A stretch of 64,000 bases of DNA from Myxococcales bacterium (GCA_020633465.1 JACKDN010000009.1:186001-250000); one strand, 5' to 3'. Positions 15,426 through 24,976 are shown, counted from the stretch's first letter. Notes: generated by a model not told the origin, from the sequence alone. Made by a program: numbers and translations.

Positions 15426-16373
15426 ATGAGCCGCAAGGTGGGGGGTGCCCGGGCCTCCCGAATCGGTGCCCTGGGTTTCACGTTCCTCGCGCTGGTCCTC
15501 ACCGGCCTGACGGCCCTGCTGCTGGCCCGCATGATGGGCGACAGCAAGTACGCCGACGAGCCCGTGCAGGAGGTCGTCGTGGCCGCCACGACGATCAACG
15601 CCAGCGAGGTCATCAACGAGACGCACCTGAAGGTGGTCAAGTGGCCGCAGTCGTCGGTCCCGGCCGGCGCCTTCAAGTCCCTCGACGAGATCCTCGGCCC
15701 CGATCCCCGCGTGCCGGTCAGCACCCTGTTCGAGGGCGAGCCGGTCATCGCGCAGCGCCTGGCCAACCCCGAGAAGGGCACCGGCATGGCGGCGCAGGTG
15801 CCCAAGGAGCTGCGCGCCTTCCCGGTGCCGATCGACAACTGGATCGCCGACGCCCGCCTCGTCTACCCGGGCGCCGTGGTCGACGTCCTGAGCACCATCC
15901 GCAACTCGCTCGAGCGCAAGGTGAGCACCAAGCTGGTGCTGCAGCGCATCCGCGTGCTGGCCGTCGACGGCCTGCTCGACTCGGCGGCGGTGGCGGATCC
16001 CAAGAAGAAGAACAACACCGGCGGCGGACAGAAGTCCGTGGTCACGCTGCTGGTCACCCCGGAGCAGGCCGAGATGCTGGCGCTGGCCAGCCGCGAGGGC
16101 AAGATCGACCTGATGCTGCGCAACGCGGGCGATCCGGGCACCGTCGAGACCCTGGGCATCACCCCGCCGGAGCTCTTGGGAGAGGCGGATCCGGAAGAGG
16201 TGGCCGAGGCGCAGGCCGAGCTGGCCGCGTCCGAGAAGGCGGCCGCGGCCGCCAGCCGCGCGCGGCGTCGGCCGCGGCGCAGCCGGGTGGTGCGCCCGGA
16301 GCGTGAAGAGCCCAGCGGGCCCCGGGTGGAGCGCCGGGGCAACACGAAGACGATTACGATCGGAGGCGAGTGA
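15426..16373 (+). CDS. cpaB: Flp pilus assembly protein CpaB/RcpC
   Basis: 315 residues from ATG 15426. One N-terminal TM (about 12-35, ALGFTFLALVLTGLTALLLA) is followed by a SAF-like domain (VVVAATTINASEVI, then VVKWPQSSVPAGAF). Next is the periplasmic RcpC/CpaB body (YPGAVVDVLSTI, VVTLLVTPEQAEMLALASREGKIDLMLRN). The C-terminal 90 residues are charged and low in complexity (Ala/Glu then Arg), longer than in many homologues. CpaB supports the secretin in the periplasm. The stop overlaps the cpaC start. Confidence 0.88.
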   Translation: MSRKVGGARASRIGALGFTFLALVLTGLTALLLARMMGDSKYADEPVQEVVVAATTINASEVINETHLKVVKWPQSSVPAGAFKSLDEILGPDPRVPVSTLFEGEPVIAQRLANPEKGTGMAAQVPKELRAFPVPIDNWIADARLVYPGAVVDVLSTIRNSLERKVSTKLVLQRIRVLAVDGLLDSAAVADPKKKNNTGGGQKSVVTLLVTPEQAEMLALASREGKIDLMLRNAGDPGTVETLGITPPELLGEADPEEVAEAQAELAASEKAAAAASRARRRPRRSRVVRPEREEPSGPRVERRGNTKTITIGGE

Positions 16374-17845
16374 TGCCGCGCGTGGGGCGGATCCGGCTTG
16401 GGTCCGCGGTTGTGCTGGTGGGGGCCGTGCTGTTCGCGTCGGTGGCCTGGGGCCAGGGGCGGGCGCGGCGCGAGATGCGCAACGTCATCGAGGTGTCGCT
16501 GGGTGGCTCGACCATCCTGCGGTTGAGCGGGGCGAGCGGGAAGATCACGCTGACCGATCCGACCATCGCCGAGATCACGCCGGCCAGCGGCGGCCTGCTG
16601 GTCATCGGCCGCAAGGTCGGTGAGACCAACCTGATCATGCACGGCGGCGGCACGCAGGACAGCTGGCTGGTGAAGGTGTCGCTGCCGGCGCAGGCCATCC
16701 AGAGCGAGCTGCAGCGTATCTTCCCCCGGGAGGACGTCGAGGCGCGCGCGGTGGGCGGCGCCCTGGTGCTGACCGGCGTGGTCAGCGACACCCACATGGT
16801 GAAGCAGGCCGAGGATCTGGCGGTGGGCTACCTGAAGAGCCCCGCCATCGCCGGCCTGGGCGTGCAGCCCCACGTCATCAACCTGCTGCAGGTGCGCTCG
16901 CGCCAGCAGGTGCAGCTCGAGGTGAAGTTCGCCGAGGTCAACCGCCGCTCGCTGCGCGAGATCGGCATGAACCTGGCGGGCGGCGCCAACAACGGGCGCG
17001 TGGGCACGGCCATCGGCGACGTGGCGCACCAGGACGTCAACCCGCGCAACAACCCGCCGCCCGTGCCGCAGGCCACCGTGGTGGGCCGGCCGGCGCAGGT
17101 GTTCGCGGCGCCCACCGGCAGCTTCGGTTCGATCTTCTTCGGCATGCCCGACGGGCCCTTCCCCTTCGCGGCCACGCTCAGCCTGCTGGCGATGCGCAAC
17201 CTGTCGAAGACGCTGGCCGAGCCGACGCTGGTGGCGATGAGCGGGCAAGAGGCCAGCTTCCTCGCCGGCGGCGAGCTGCCCTTCCAGACCACCGGCTCGC
17301 TGGGCCAGGTGAACATCGAGCTGAAGCCCTACGGCATCCAGCTCGACTTCGCGCCGACCGTGCTGGCCGACGACACCATCCAGCTGAAGACCAAGGTGGC
17401 GGTCAGCGCCATCGATCCGACGAACGCGCTGGGCCTGAACCAGGCCTTCAAGACGCGCTCGGCCGCGACGACGATCCGCATGCGGGACGGGCAGAGCTTC
17501 GCCATCGCCGGCCTGCTGAACGACGAGATCGAGAACACGATCTCCAAGGTGCCCGGCCTGGGCGACATCCCCATCCTGGGGGCGCTGTTCTCGAGCAAGA
17601 GCTTCGAGCGCCGCGAGACCGAGCTGGTGGTCGTCGTCACCGCGCGGCTGGTCGAGCCGATGGACGCCGACGTCGCGCCGGCGCTGCCCGGCGAGGAGAC
17701 CATCAGCGATCCCACCGATCTCGAGCTGTTCCTCTTGAACATCCACGAGGCCAACGGTGAGGCGCCCCGGCGCCGGTCGGCGGCCCCGCAGGCGGGCATC
17801 GCGCCGCGCCGCCAGCCGGTGGGCAAGGTCGGTTTCTGGCGATGA
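16373..17845 (+). CDS. cpaC: Tad pilus secretin CpaC/RcpA
   Basis: 490 residues from ATG 16373 with GGAGG seven bases upstream. A signal peptide (SAVVLVGAVLFASVAWG|Q) is followed by an N-terminal pilus-secretin domain (VSLGGSTILRLSGASGKITL), a BON-like segment, and a C-terminal type II/III secretin domain. The latter includes VPGLGDIPILGALFSSKSF (about 393-411) and ELVVVVTARLVEP. It forms the outer-membrane pore for Flp pili. It overlaps both neighbours by a few bases, so it is tightly coupled in the operon. Confidence 0.93.
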   Translation: MPRVGRIRLGSAVVLVGAVLFASVAWGQGRARREMRNVIEVSLGGSTILRLSGASGKITLTDPTIAEITPASGGLLVIGRKVGETNLIMHGGGTQDSWLVKVSLPAQAIQSELQRIFPREDVEARAVGGALVLTGVVSDTHMVKQAEDLAVGYLKSPAIAGLGVQPHVINLLQVRSRQQVQLEVKFAEVNRRSLREIGMNLAGGANNGRVGTAIGDVAHQDVNPRNNPPPVPQATVVGRPAQVFAAPTGSFGSIFFGMPDGPFPFAATLSLLAMRNLSKTLAEPTLVAMSGQEASFLAGGELPFQTTGSLGQVNIELKPYGIQLDFAPTVLADDTIQLKTKVAVSAIDPTNALGLNQAFKTRSAATTIRMRDGQSFAIAGLLNDEIENTISKVPGLGDIPILGALFSSKSFERRETELVVVVTARLVEPMDADVAPALPGEETISDPTDLELFLLNIHEANGEAPRRRSAAPQAGIAPRRQPVGKVGFWR

Positions 17846-18840
17846 GCGACAACCCCTTCAAGCGGCCGGCGAGCCGGGCGGGCATCCGCGATCCGCGGAA
17901 CGCCACGTTCATCTCGAGCCTGAAGGACATCGAGGCGGGCCGGCATCGCAAGAAGCAGCTGTCGGCGCACACCTCGATCCTGCGCTTGGAGGATCTCGAG
18001 GAGATCGAGGAGCTCCCCGCCGACGAGCCGCTGGGCCAGGCGCCGCAGCCCACCACCGTCGCCTCGAAGATGATGGCCTTCTTCGGGCCGAAGGGCGGCA
18101 TGGGCACGACGACGCTGGCGGTGAACGTCGCCGGCACCCTGGCGAAGCTGACCCGCAACGCGGTCATCGTCGACATGGATCTGCAGCTCGGGTCGGTGCC
18201 GGTCAGCCTGAACGTCAAGCCCGAGCGCAGCATCGCCGAGCTGGTGGTCGAGGCCACCAACGCGGGCTCGGGGCCCATCCAGTCGGGCCTCGACCGGCAC
18301 CCCAGCGGCCTGACGATGGTGGCGCAGGGCGACCGCATCGAGGAGCTGTCGACGGTCACCAGCGATCGGCTGCCGCGCTTCTTCGACGCGCTGGGGCAGT
18401 CGTTCCCCTACATCGTCATCGACGGCCTGCGCGACTTCAGCGACCACGCCGTCGGCGTCATGGACATCGCGCACCTGGTGGTGCTGGTGGTGACGCAGGA
18501 CGTGCCCGCGGTGCGCGCCGCGGCCCGCTCGCTGCGGCTGTTCCGCCGCCTGGGCTACGGCCCGGATCGCCTCAAGATCGTGGTCAACCGCTTTCACAAG
18601 AAGGCGCCCGTCACGCTCGAGGCCATCGGCAACGCGTTGGGCCAGCCGGTGCACGCGGTGGTGCGCAACGACTTCCCGCTCGTCGAGGAGGCCCTCAACT
18701 GCGGGGTGATGATCAGCGAGCTGAAGGCCAGCGGCGGGCTGGCCCGCGACATCGAGGCGCTGGCGCGCAGCCTCGGCGGGCTGCAGGCCGACGCCGGCGG
18801 CGGGCGCAGCCTGCTGGGACGCCTCTTCCGGCGCAAGTGA
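17842..18840 (+). CDS. cpaE: CpaE/TadZ-like localisation ATPase lacking the receiver domain
   Basis: 332 residues. A 70-residue charged N-terminus replaces the receiver-like domain of most CpaE/TadZ proteins. The rest is a MinD/ParA-type ATPase with the deviant Walker A GPKGGMGTTTLAV (about 79-91), a Walker A' VDMDLQLGS, and YIVIDGLRDF as Walker B. CpaE places the pilus machine, often at a pole. It overlaps cpaC by four bases and lies 20 bases before cpaF. Confidence 0.87.
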   Translation: MSDNPFKRPASRAGIRDPRNATFISSLKDIEAGRHRKKQLSAHTSILRLEDLEEIEELPADEPLGQAPQPTTVASKMMAFFGPKGGMGTTTLAVNVAGTLAKLTRNAVIVDMDLQLGSVPVSLNVKPERSIAELVVEATNAGSGPIQSGLDRHPSGLTMVAQGDRIEELSTVTSDRLPRFFDALGQSFPYIVIDGLRDFSDHAVGVMDIAHLVVLVVTQDVPAVRAAARSLRLFRRLGYGPDRLKIVVNRFHKKAPVTLEAIGNALGQPVHAVVRNDFPLVEEALNCGVMISELKASGGLARDIEALARSLGGLQADAGGGRSLLGRLFRRK

Positions 18841-18860
18841 GCAAGCACGGGGTCTGACCG

Positions 18861-20168
18861 ATGGCCATGCGCATCATCGACCGGTTGACGACCAACGCGG
18901 ACGGTTCGCAGCCGGCCGGTCGCAACCTGGACAACCTGCGACGCGGGCTGCACCAGAAGGTGATCGACCGCCTCGACGTGGCGGCGGTGGCCAGCCTGAC
19001 GCCGGAGCAGCTGCGCACCCGGCTGAAGGACATCGTCGAGCGGGTGGTGCAGGCCGAGGGCCTGAACCTGTCGGCCGTCGAGCGCGACAGCACCATCAAG
19101 AGCATCCTCGACGAGATCACCGGCCTCGGGCCGCTCGAAGAGCTGCTCGCCGACGCGCGCGTGAGCGACATCCTGGTCAACGGGCCCAACGTGATCTTCG
19201 TCGAGCGCGGCGGCCGGCTCGAGCAGGTCGACGCCCACTTCCGCGACGACGCCCACCTGATCAACACGATCAGCCGCATCGTCGGCCGGGTGGGCCGGCG
19301 CGTGGACGAGTCGTCGCCGATGGTGGACGCCCGCCTGCCCGACGGCAGCCGCGTCAACGCCATCGTGCCGCCCCTGGCGCTGGACGGCGCCGCCCTGTCC
19401 ATCCGGCGGTTCGGCCAGAACCCGCTGACCCACAAGGATCTCGTCAAGTACGGCGCGCTGACGCCGGACATGATGAACTACCTGAAGGCGGCGGTGCGGT
19501 CGAAGTGCAACATCCTCATCAGCGGCGGTACCGGCGCCGGTAAGACGACGCTGCTGAACGCGCTGAGCAACTTCATCCCCACCAGCGAGCGCATCATCAC
19601 CCTCGAGGACAGCGCCGAGCTGAAGCTGCAGCAGACGCACGTGGTGCGGCTCGAGAGCCGGCCGGCCAACATCGAGGGCCGCGGCGCGGTCACCATCGGC
19701 GATCTGATGAAGAACGCCCTGCGGATGCGCCCCGACCGCATCGTGGTGGGCGAGGTCCGCGGCGGCGAGGCGCTGGACATGCTGCAGGCGATGAACACCG
19801 GCCACGAGGGGTCGATGGGCACGCTGCACGCCAACACGCCCAGCGACGCCCTTCAGCGCCTGATGACGATGATCACGATGAGCGGGGTGAAGCTGGGGCC
19901 CGAGGCCCTGCAGCAGATCATCGGCCGCTCGCTGCACGCCATCGTGCAGGCCAGCCGCCTGTCGGACGGTCAGCGCAAGATCACCAGCATCACCGAGGTG
20001 CTCGGCTTCGACGTCGACGCGGAGCGCGTCATCACCAACGAGGTCTTCGTCTACGACCAGCAGGGCATGGACGACGAGGGCCGCATCCACGGCGAGCACC
20101 GGTACGTGCGCGAGAGCGGGCTGCTCGAGCGGTTCTACCGGTCGGGCGCCCTGAAGAGGCCCGGGTGA
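18861..20168 (+). CDS. cpaF: Tad secretion ATPase CpaF/TadA
   Basis: 435 residues, VirB11/GspE-type hexameric ATPase. Motifs are the N-terminal LLADARVSDILVNGPN, the Walker A GGTGAGKTTLLNAL (about 219-232), an Asp-box region ITLEDSAELKLQQ, a Walker B-like RIVVGEVRGGEALDML and the His box HEGSMGTLHANTP. It powers Flp pilus extension, and in some systems retraction, on the inner membrane with TadB and TadC. Its stop overlaps the tadB GTG. Confidence 0.95.
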   Translation: MAMRIIDRLTTNADGSQPAGRNLDNLRRGLHQKVIDRLDVAAVASLTPEQLRTRLKDIVERVVQAEGLNLSAVERDSTIKSILDEITGLGPLEELLADARVSDILVNGPNVIFVERGGRLEQVDAHFRDDAHLINTISRIVGRVGRRVDESSPMVDARLPDGSRVNAIVPPLALDGAALSIRRFGQNPLTHKDLVKYGALTPDMMNYLKAAVRSKCNILISGGTGAGKTTLLNALSNFIPTSERIITLEDSAELKLQQTHVVRLESRPANIEGRGAVTIGDLMKNALRMRPDRIVVGEVRGGEALDMLQAMNTGHEGSMGTLHANTPSDALQRLMTMITMSGVKLGPEALQQIIGRSLHAIVQASRLSDGQRKITSITEVLGFDVDAERVITNEVFVYDQQGMDDEGRIHGEHRYVRESGLLERFYRSGALKRPG

Positions 20169-21085
20169 ACCTGTTCGTCCTCATGGCGGCAGCGTCGGTC
20201 TTCTTCACGCTGCAGGCGCTGTATTGGATCGTCGTCAGCCGCAAGGGCAGCAAGCAGGCCCTGCTGGCCGAGCGCCTGGGCACCGACGAGTCGCTGTCGG
20301 CCAGCGCCGCGCTGATGCGCCGCGAGAACGAGGGCGCGCTGGCGCAGTCGCTGGCGCAGCTGCTCGAAGAGGCCGGCGAGGAGACCTCGCTGGGGCCCTT
20401 CCTGGTGCGCGTGGGCCTGTGGTTCTTCATCGTCTTCACGCTGGTGCTGCTGATCACGGGCAGCCTGGGCGCGGCGATGGTGATGGGCATGGCGGGCACG
20501 GTGCTGCCCTACCTCGGGCTCTTGCGCAAGCGCCGCAAGCGCGTGCAGCGCATCGAGGAGCAGCTGCCCGAGGCCCTCGAGGTGATGATCATCTCGCTGC
20601 GCGCCGGCCAGTCGCTCGACCAGACCATCCGCCTGACGGCCAGCGAGCTGGACGCGCCCATCGGCGACGAGTTCCACCGCGTCTCCGAAGAGGTGCAGCT
20701 GGGTCGGCCGCTGGAAGAGGCGCTGGTCGCGATGAGCGCCCGTCTGGCGGCCGCCCGCACCGTGCGCACCTTCGTGACCTCGGTGCTGGTGCTGCGGCAG
20801 ACCGGCGGCAACCTGATCGAGGTGCTCGAGCAGATCATCGACACCATGCGGCAGCAGGCGCAGTACGAGCGCAAGCTGAGCGCGATGACCGCCGAGGGCC
20901 GCAGCAGCGCGCGCATGCTGGCCGGCCTGCCGCCCATCTTCGTGCTGCTGGCCTACATGGCCGACAGCAACTACATCGGTACGCTGGTCAACGATCCCGT
21001 CGGGCGCGTGCTGCTGACGGTGGCGATCATCATGTACACGGCGGGCGTGGTGTGGACGCGCCGGCTGACCAACCCGAAGACCTGA
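20165..21085 (+). CDS. tadB: Tad inner-membrane platform protein TadB
   Basis: 306 residues from GTG 20165. TM segments lie near 3-22 and 80-118, with two more at the C-terminus. The T2SSF domain includes LPEALEVMIISLRAGQSLDQ (about 138-157), the signature of the GspF/TadB fold, and TFVTSVLVLRQTGGNLIEVLE. TadB and TadC form the membrane platform that CpaF drives. It ends 10 bases before tadC. Confidence 0.9.
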   Translation: MNLFVLMAAASVFFTLQALYWIVVSRKGSKQALLAERLGTDESLSASAALMRRENEGALAQSLAQLLEEAGEETSLGPFLVRVGLWFFIVFTLVLLITGSLGAAMVMGMAGTVLPYLGLLRKRRKRVQRIEEQLPEALEVMIISLRAGQSLDQTIRLTASELDAPIGDEFHRVSEEVQLGRPLEEALVAMSARLAAARTVRTFVTSVLVLRQTGGNLIEVLEQIIDTMRQQAQYERKLSAMTAEGRSSARMLAGLPPIFVLLAYMADSNYIGTLVNDPVGRVLLTVAIIMYTAGVVWTRRLTNPKT

Positions 21086-21095
21086 GGCGGCGGCG

Positions 21096-22004
21096 GTGGA
21101 CGGCAGCGTACTGAACATCGCGACCGGCGCGTCGGCCCTGGCCACGGCGTTCTGCGTCGTGCTGGCCGTGCGGTCGGTCTTCCGGGCGCGGGCGCTCGAG
21201 GCCGAGGAGGCCGAGCGTCGCAAGGGCAGCGGCGACGAGGCCGAGCCCGAAGAGGCGGCGCCCGCCGAGGGTCGCTGGGGGGCGCTGGCCAGCCTGCTGC
21301 GCCCCAAGACCACCGAGGAGATGTCGCAGCTTCGGCTGCGCCTGGCGCGCGCCGGCCTGCGCAGCCAAGAGGCCATCGAGCTGTTCAACGTGGCGCGCGC
21401 CATCGCGCTGCTGGTGGGCCTGTTCCTGTTCTTCGTGATGATGGTGGGCCTGGGGCCCAGCGCGCTGATCCTGGGCTCGCTGGTGCTGGGGCTCGCGTTC
21501 TACGGCCCGACGCTGTGGCTGCGGGTGCGCACGAACGCGCGGCAGGAGGCGCTGCAGCGCTCGCTGCCCGCGACGCTGGATCTGCTGGTGACGTGCATGG
21601 AGGCCGGCCTGGGCCTCGAGCAGGCCGTCGCGCGCGTGGCCGAGGAGATCGACTTCAGCGATCCCGAGATGTCGGAGGAGCTGTCGGTGGTCATCGGCGA
21701 GATGCGCGCGGGCCTGACGACGGCGTCGGCGTTCAAGAAGCTGTCCGACCGCGTCACCTCGGACGAGGTGCGCAACCTGACCAACGTGATCATCCAGTCG
21801 GCCACGCTGGGCGCCGCGCTGGGCCGCACGCTGCGCGAGTACGCGTCGAGCGCGCGGCGGAAGCGCGAGCTGGCGCTCGAAGAGCTGGCCGGCAAGGTGA
21901 CCGCGGGCCTGACCCTGCCGCTGACGCTGTGCCTGCTGCCCTCGGCGGTGATCGCCATGCTGGGGCCGGCGGTGGTCATCGTCATCAACTCGCTGTTCGA
22001 GTGA
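21096..22004 (+). CDS. tadC: Tad inner-membrane platform protein TadC
   Basis: 302 residues from GTG 21096. It has an N-terminal TM, a charged linker, a TM pair near 105-140 and a C-terminal TM. The T2SSF signature is LPATLDLLVTCMEAGLGLEQ, followed by FSDPEMSEELSVVIGEMRAG and ESATLGAALGRTLREYA-like sequence. It pairs with TadB. Its TGA overlaps the ATG of the next gene. Confidence 0.9.
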   Translation: MDGSVLNIATGASALATAFCVVLAVRSVFRARALEAEEAERRKGSGDEAEPEEAAPAEGRWGALASLLRPKTTEEMSQLRLRLARAGLRSQEAIELFNVARAIALLVGLFLFFVMMVGLGPSALILGSLVLGLAFYGPTLWLRVRTNARQEALQRSLPATLDLLVTCMEAGLGLEQAVARVAEEIDFSDPEMSEELSVVIGEMRAGLTTASAFKKLSDRVTSDEVRNLTNVIIQSATLGAALGRTLREYASSARRKRELALEELAGKVTAGLTLPLTLCLLPSAVIAMLGPAVVIVINSLFE

Positions 22005-22798
22005 TGTGCGCGCGGGCCCTCCTCGGGTGGGTGGTGCTCAGCGCGGCGGCGCTGGCGGCCCTGGGCTGCGGCGGCGCGCGCGAGATGCCGGACGAGCCAC
22101 CGGCCGATCCCGACAAGGGCGCGTTGACCGGCGATCTGGCCGTTCAGCTGGCGCAGACGCTGATCGAGGCGGGCGCGCACGGCACCGCGGTGCCCATGCT
22201 GCGCAGCGCGTTGGCCAAGGATCCGAAGGACGCGCGGCTGCACTACCTGATGGCGACCGTCCTGCGCGATCGGGGGGTGTACCGGCAGGCGCGCGAGGAG
22301 TACGCCATCGCCCTCGAGCTGCAGCCGTCGCTGGCGCCGGCCCACGCGGGCCTCGCGGTGCTGCTCGACCTCGAGGGCAAGCACGACGAGGCGAAGCCCC
22401 TGCACGAGAAGGCGATCGCGTTGCAGCCGGACGTGCCTAGGTACCTGAACAACCTGGGCTTTTCCCGCTACCTGGCCGGCGACCACCAGGCCGCCATCGA
22501 GGCCTTCGAGAAGGCGCTGCGCTTGGAGCCGAACGCGCCGACGGTCTACAACAATCTGGGGTTCGCGTTGGCGGCGCTGGGGCGGGACGACGAGGCGAAG
22601 CGCATGTTCCGGCAGTCGCTGGACGAGGCCGCGTCGCTGAACAACCTGGCGCTGGCACATGAGTTGCGAGGGGATCCGTCGGCTGCCCGACGGATGTACC
22701 AGGAGGCCTTGTTGGTGGATCCGAGCCTGAAAGCGGCTCTGGCCAACCTCGAGGCTCTGGACAAGGGCGGCGCGCCGCCCGCGGAGGAGACCGAATGA
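22004..22798 (+). CDS. TPR lipoprotein of the tad operon (TadD-like)
   Basis: 264 residues from ATG 22004. The lipoprotein signal ends ALAALGC|GG. Five to six TPR units follow, with classic NNLGFSRYLAGDHQAAIEAF and NNLGFALAALGRDDEAKRMF. The position after tadC and the lipoprotein/TPR build match TadD, a pilotin-like factor for the Tad secretin. I leave the symbol empty because TPR lipoproteins are common. Confidence 0.85.
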   Translation: MCARALLGWVVLSAAALAALGCGGAREMPDEPPADPDKGALTGDLAVQLAQTLIEAGAHGTAVPMLRSALAKDPKDARLHYLMATVLRDRGVYRQAREEYAIALELQPSLAPAHAGLAVLLDLEGKHDEAKPLHEKAIALQPDVPRYLNNLGFSRYLAGDHQAAIEAFEKALRLEPNAPTVYNNLGFALAALGRDDEAKRMFRQSLDEAASLNNLALAHELRGDPSAARRMYQEALLVDPSLKAALANLEALDKGGAPPAEETE

Positions 22799-23151
22799 AG
22801 GGGACCCTGCTGCTGATCGTCGTCGGCGCGTTCGTGTTGCCCGCGTGTGGCGGGCGCGCGAGCCTCGACGACACCTCGGGCCTGGCCTTCCGGCGCGTCT
22901 GGGATGCCCAGGCGACGAGCCAGCCGCGGCGGCCGTCGGCGCCCATCGGGGCGGACGAAGCGAAGATCATCGTCGCGAACCACGCCGCGCGCTACGGCAC
23001 CGGCCAGACCGCTTCGGGTGGCCAGGGCAGTGGCGGGGGGGGGTCGGTCGGCTCGGGTCTGGTGACCCCAGTGACCGGTGACGTGTTCGGCGGCGGCGGT
23101 GGGGGCGGCGGCGGCTACGAGGCGCCGCGCATCAACCTGCGAGCGGAGTGA
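22795..23151 (+). CDS. Small Gly-rich lipoprotein in the tad operon
   Basis: 118 residues, overlapping the TPR gene by four bases. The lipoprotein signal ends VGAFVLPAC|GG. The middle is hydrophilic (IGADEAKIIVANHAARYGTG) and the C-terminal half is almost pure Gly/Ser (GGQGSGGGGSVGSG, then nine consecutive Gly). No known domain. It may be an envelope accessory of the pilus machine; the function is unknown. Confidence 0.7.
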   Translation: MKGTLLLIVVGAFVLPACGGRASLDDTSGLAFRRVWDAQATSQPRRPSAPIGADEAKIIVANHAARYGTGQTASGGQGSGGGGSVGSGLVTPVTGDVFGGGGGGGGGYEAPRINLRAE

Positions 23152-23198
23152 GCGCGGGCGGCCGGCGGGCCGCCGCGCGACGAGGAAGGAGACAGCAC

Positions 23199-24530
23199 GT
23201 GCAGCACAAGCTTCAGCGCCGCGGTCAGCGTGGGGCGGTCATCTTCCTCATCTTCAACTTCATCGTCTTCACGTTCCTGCTGATGTGGGTGGGCATCTAC
23301 CTCGGGCAGATGCAGACCCGCAAAGAGGAGATGCAGGCGTCGGCCGACGCCGTGACGGTGACCATCGCGCAGATCGCGCGCACGGGCGGTGTGGCCGCCG
23401 TGTGCAACAACCCCGCGCTCGACTACGTGCTGCGCAACAACATCGGCGGCAACCCGAACAACCCGCAGTGGGAGATGCGCATCGCGACGCCCTGCGACCA
23501 GCTCGTGACGGTGGTCGACGACGGCGACGGCGCGGAGCGGCTGCAGATCAACGCGCAGCTGATCGCGCGGCAGGCGCCCCCGGATCCCATCTTCGGGCGC
23601 ATGCTGGGCTTCGAGGACGACGTGGTGCTGAACTCGCGGTCGGTGGTCGACCTGCCGCAGTCGAACCTGCGCGACGTCGAGCGCAAGCTGCCGCGGCTGG
23701 TGCTGGTGTTGGACTACTCGGGATCGATGAAGTACTGCTTCAACAACAGCCTGCCGCCGTGTCCGGGGGGGCAGCTCGTGCGTATCGACGCGCTGCGCGA
23801 GGCGGTCGACGCGCTGCTCGACGTCGAGAACATCGAGTTCGGCGGGGTGCTGTTCTCCGACGGTATCGTCGACTTCGAGCCCGACATCGACTCGGACGGT
23901 CCCCACCGAGATGCCATCGCGGACATGGTGTTCGACAACAATCCGGACGGATACACCCACTACGACGCTGGCCTTCGCAAGGCCGAGGATATCCTGCGCT
24001 TCGACGATGGGCCGGGGAAGGGCTACGTGCTGCTCGTCAGCGACGGCGCACCGACGGGTGGGCACGAGGGGCTCAACGACGCGCGGCGCTTGTGGGCGCG
24101 CGGGTACACGATCCTCACGCTGAGCATCGTGCTCGATGGCCAGACGGCGCGGCCTCAGCTCATCGACGTCAGCGGCGAGCCGGGCAACCCGGGGGATCGC
24201 AACTTGGCGCTGGTGGCCAGCAACGGCGCGCAGGTCGCGGCCATCTTCCGCAACATCGCGGGCGAGCTGCTGTGCCGCCTGGGCCCGATCAATCCCGAGC
24301 CCCAGGCGGGCGAGCGCGTCTTCGCGTTCCTCGTCGACCGCTTCGGCACCGAGACGCCGCTTCAGCGCTACGACGGCATCGCGGGCGTGCGCGACCACGA
24401 GGACGAGAAGGGCTTCACGCACCTCCCCGACGAGAACAAGGTGATGCTCACCTTGTCCGCCTGCGACGAGGTGCTCGACCGGGGCGCCCACGTGGTGGTC
24501 CGCCTGCAGGGGCAGGCGCTGGTGCAGTAG
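23199..24530 (+). CDS. tadG: TadG-like protein with von Willebrand factor A domain
   Basis: 443 residues from GTG 23199, chosen over GTG 23148 for AAGGAG eight bases upstream and for the standard short leader before QRRGQRGAVIFLIFNFIVFT, a TadE/TadG-type TM. A periplasmic stretch leads to a vWA domain with an intact MIDAS DYSGS (about 177-181), a Thr site near HYDAG and a SDGAPTGG loop. The C-terminal domain (GELLCRLGP onward) recurs in the lipoprotein at 25041. TadG-type proteins assist Flp pilus assembly, and vWA MIDAS sites bind metal-coordinated ligands. It is the last gene of the tad operon. Confidence 0.82.
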   Translation: MQHKLQRRGQRGAVIFLIFNFIVFTFLLMWVGIYLGQMQTRKEEMQASADAVTVTIAQIARTGGVAAVCNNPALDYVLRNNIGGNPNNPQWEMRIATPCDQLVTVVDDGDGAERLQINAQLIARQAPPDPIFGRMLGFEDDVVLNSRSVVDLPQSNLRDVERKLPRLVLVLDYSGSMKYCFNNSLPPCPGGQLVRIDALREAVDALLDVENIEFGGVLFSDGIVDFEPDIDSDGPHRDAIADMVFDNNPDGYTHYDAGLRKAEDILRFDDGPGKGYVLLVSDGAPTGGHEGLNDARRLWARGYTILTLSIVLDGQTARPQLIDVSGEPGNPGDRNLALVASNGAQVAAIFRNIAGELLCRLGPINPEPQAGERVFAFLVDRFGTETPLQRYDGIAGVRDHEDEKGFTHLPDENKVMLTLSACDEVLDRGAHVVVRLQGQALVQ

Positions 24531-24535
24531 CGGCC

Positions 24536-24946
24536 GTGCCCCCGATCACCGTCGATTGCGCCGTGCGCTGGGGGGACCTCGATGCCCTCGGCCACGTGAA
24601 CAACACCGTCTTCTTCCGGTTCTTCGAGGAGGCGCGCATCGCGCTGCTCGATCACGTCGGCCTGCGCGCCCTGCGCGACGCGACGCGCACCGGGCCCATC
24701 CTGGCCGCGACCAGCTGCCGCTTCCTACGACCCCTCGGCTTTCCCGACGCCCTGCGTTGCGTCGCGTGGGTCGAGTCGATCGGCACCACCAGCTTCGTGG
24801 TGGCGTACCGGCTGACCAGCGAGGCGGTGGGCGAGGCCGCGACCGGCGACTCGGTGGTGGTGCACTACGACTACGCGGCCGAAGCGAAGGCGCCCCTGCC
24901 CGACGCCGTGCGCGCGAAGCTCGAGGGGCTGCGCGCCGCGCCCTGA
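24536..24946 (+). CDS. YbgC/4HBT-family acyl-CoA thioesterase
   Basis: 136 residues from GTG 24536. Single hot-dog domain of the 4-hydroxybenzoyl-CoA thioesterase family: VRWGDLDALGHVNNTVFFRF with the catalytic Asp and the HVNN helix start, then LAATSCRFLRPLGFPD. YbgC relatives hydrolyse acyl-CoA and are often near tol-pal; here it follows the tad operon by five bases. The substrate is unknown. Confidence 0.85.
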   Translation: MPPITVDCAVRWGDLDALGHVNNTVFFRFFEEARIALLDHVGLRALRDATRTGPILAATSCRFLRPLGFPDALRCVAWVESIGTTSFVVAYRLTSEAVGEAATGDSVVVHYDYAAEAKAPLPDAVRAKLEGLRAAP

Positions 24947-24952
24947 GCCAGC

Positions 24953-24976
24953 CGCGGTGGCCCGCGTTCCTTTTTT
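24953..24976 (+). terminator. Intrinsic terminator after the thioesterase gene
   Basis: CGCGG (24953-24957) pairs with CCGCG (24962-24966) around a four-base loop and is followed by TTCCTTTTTT. In DNA this GC-rich, a six-T run after a hairpin is a notable termination signal. It would end the tad-thioesterase transcript. Confidence 0.6.
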
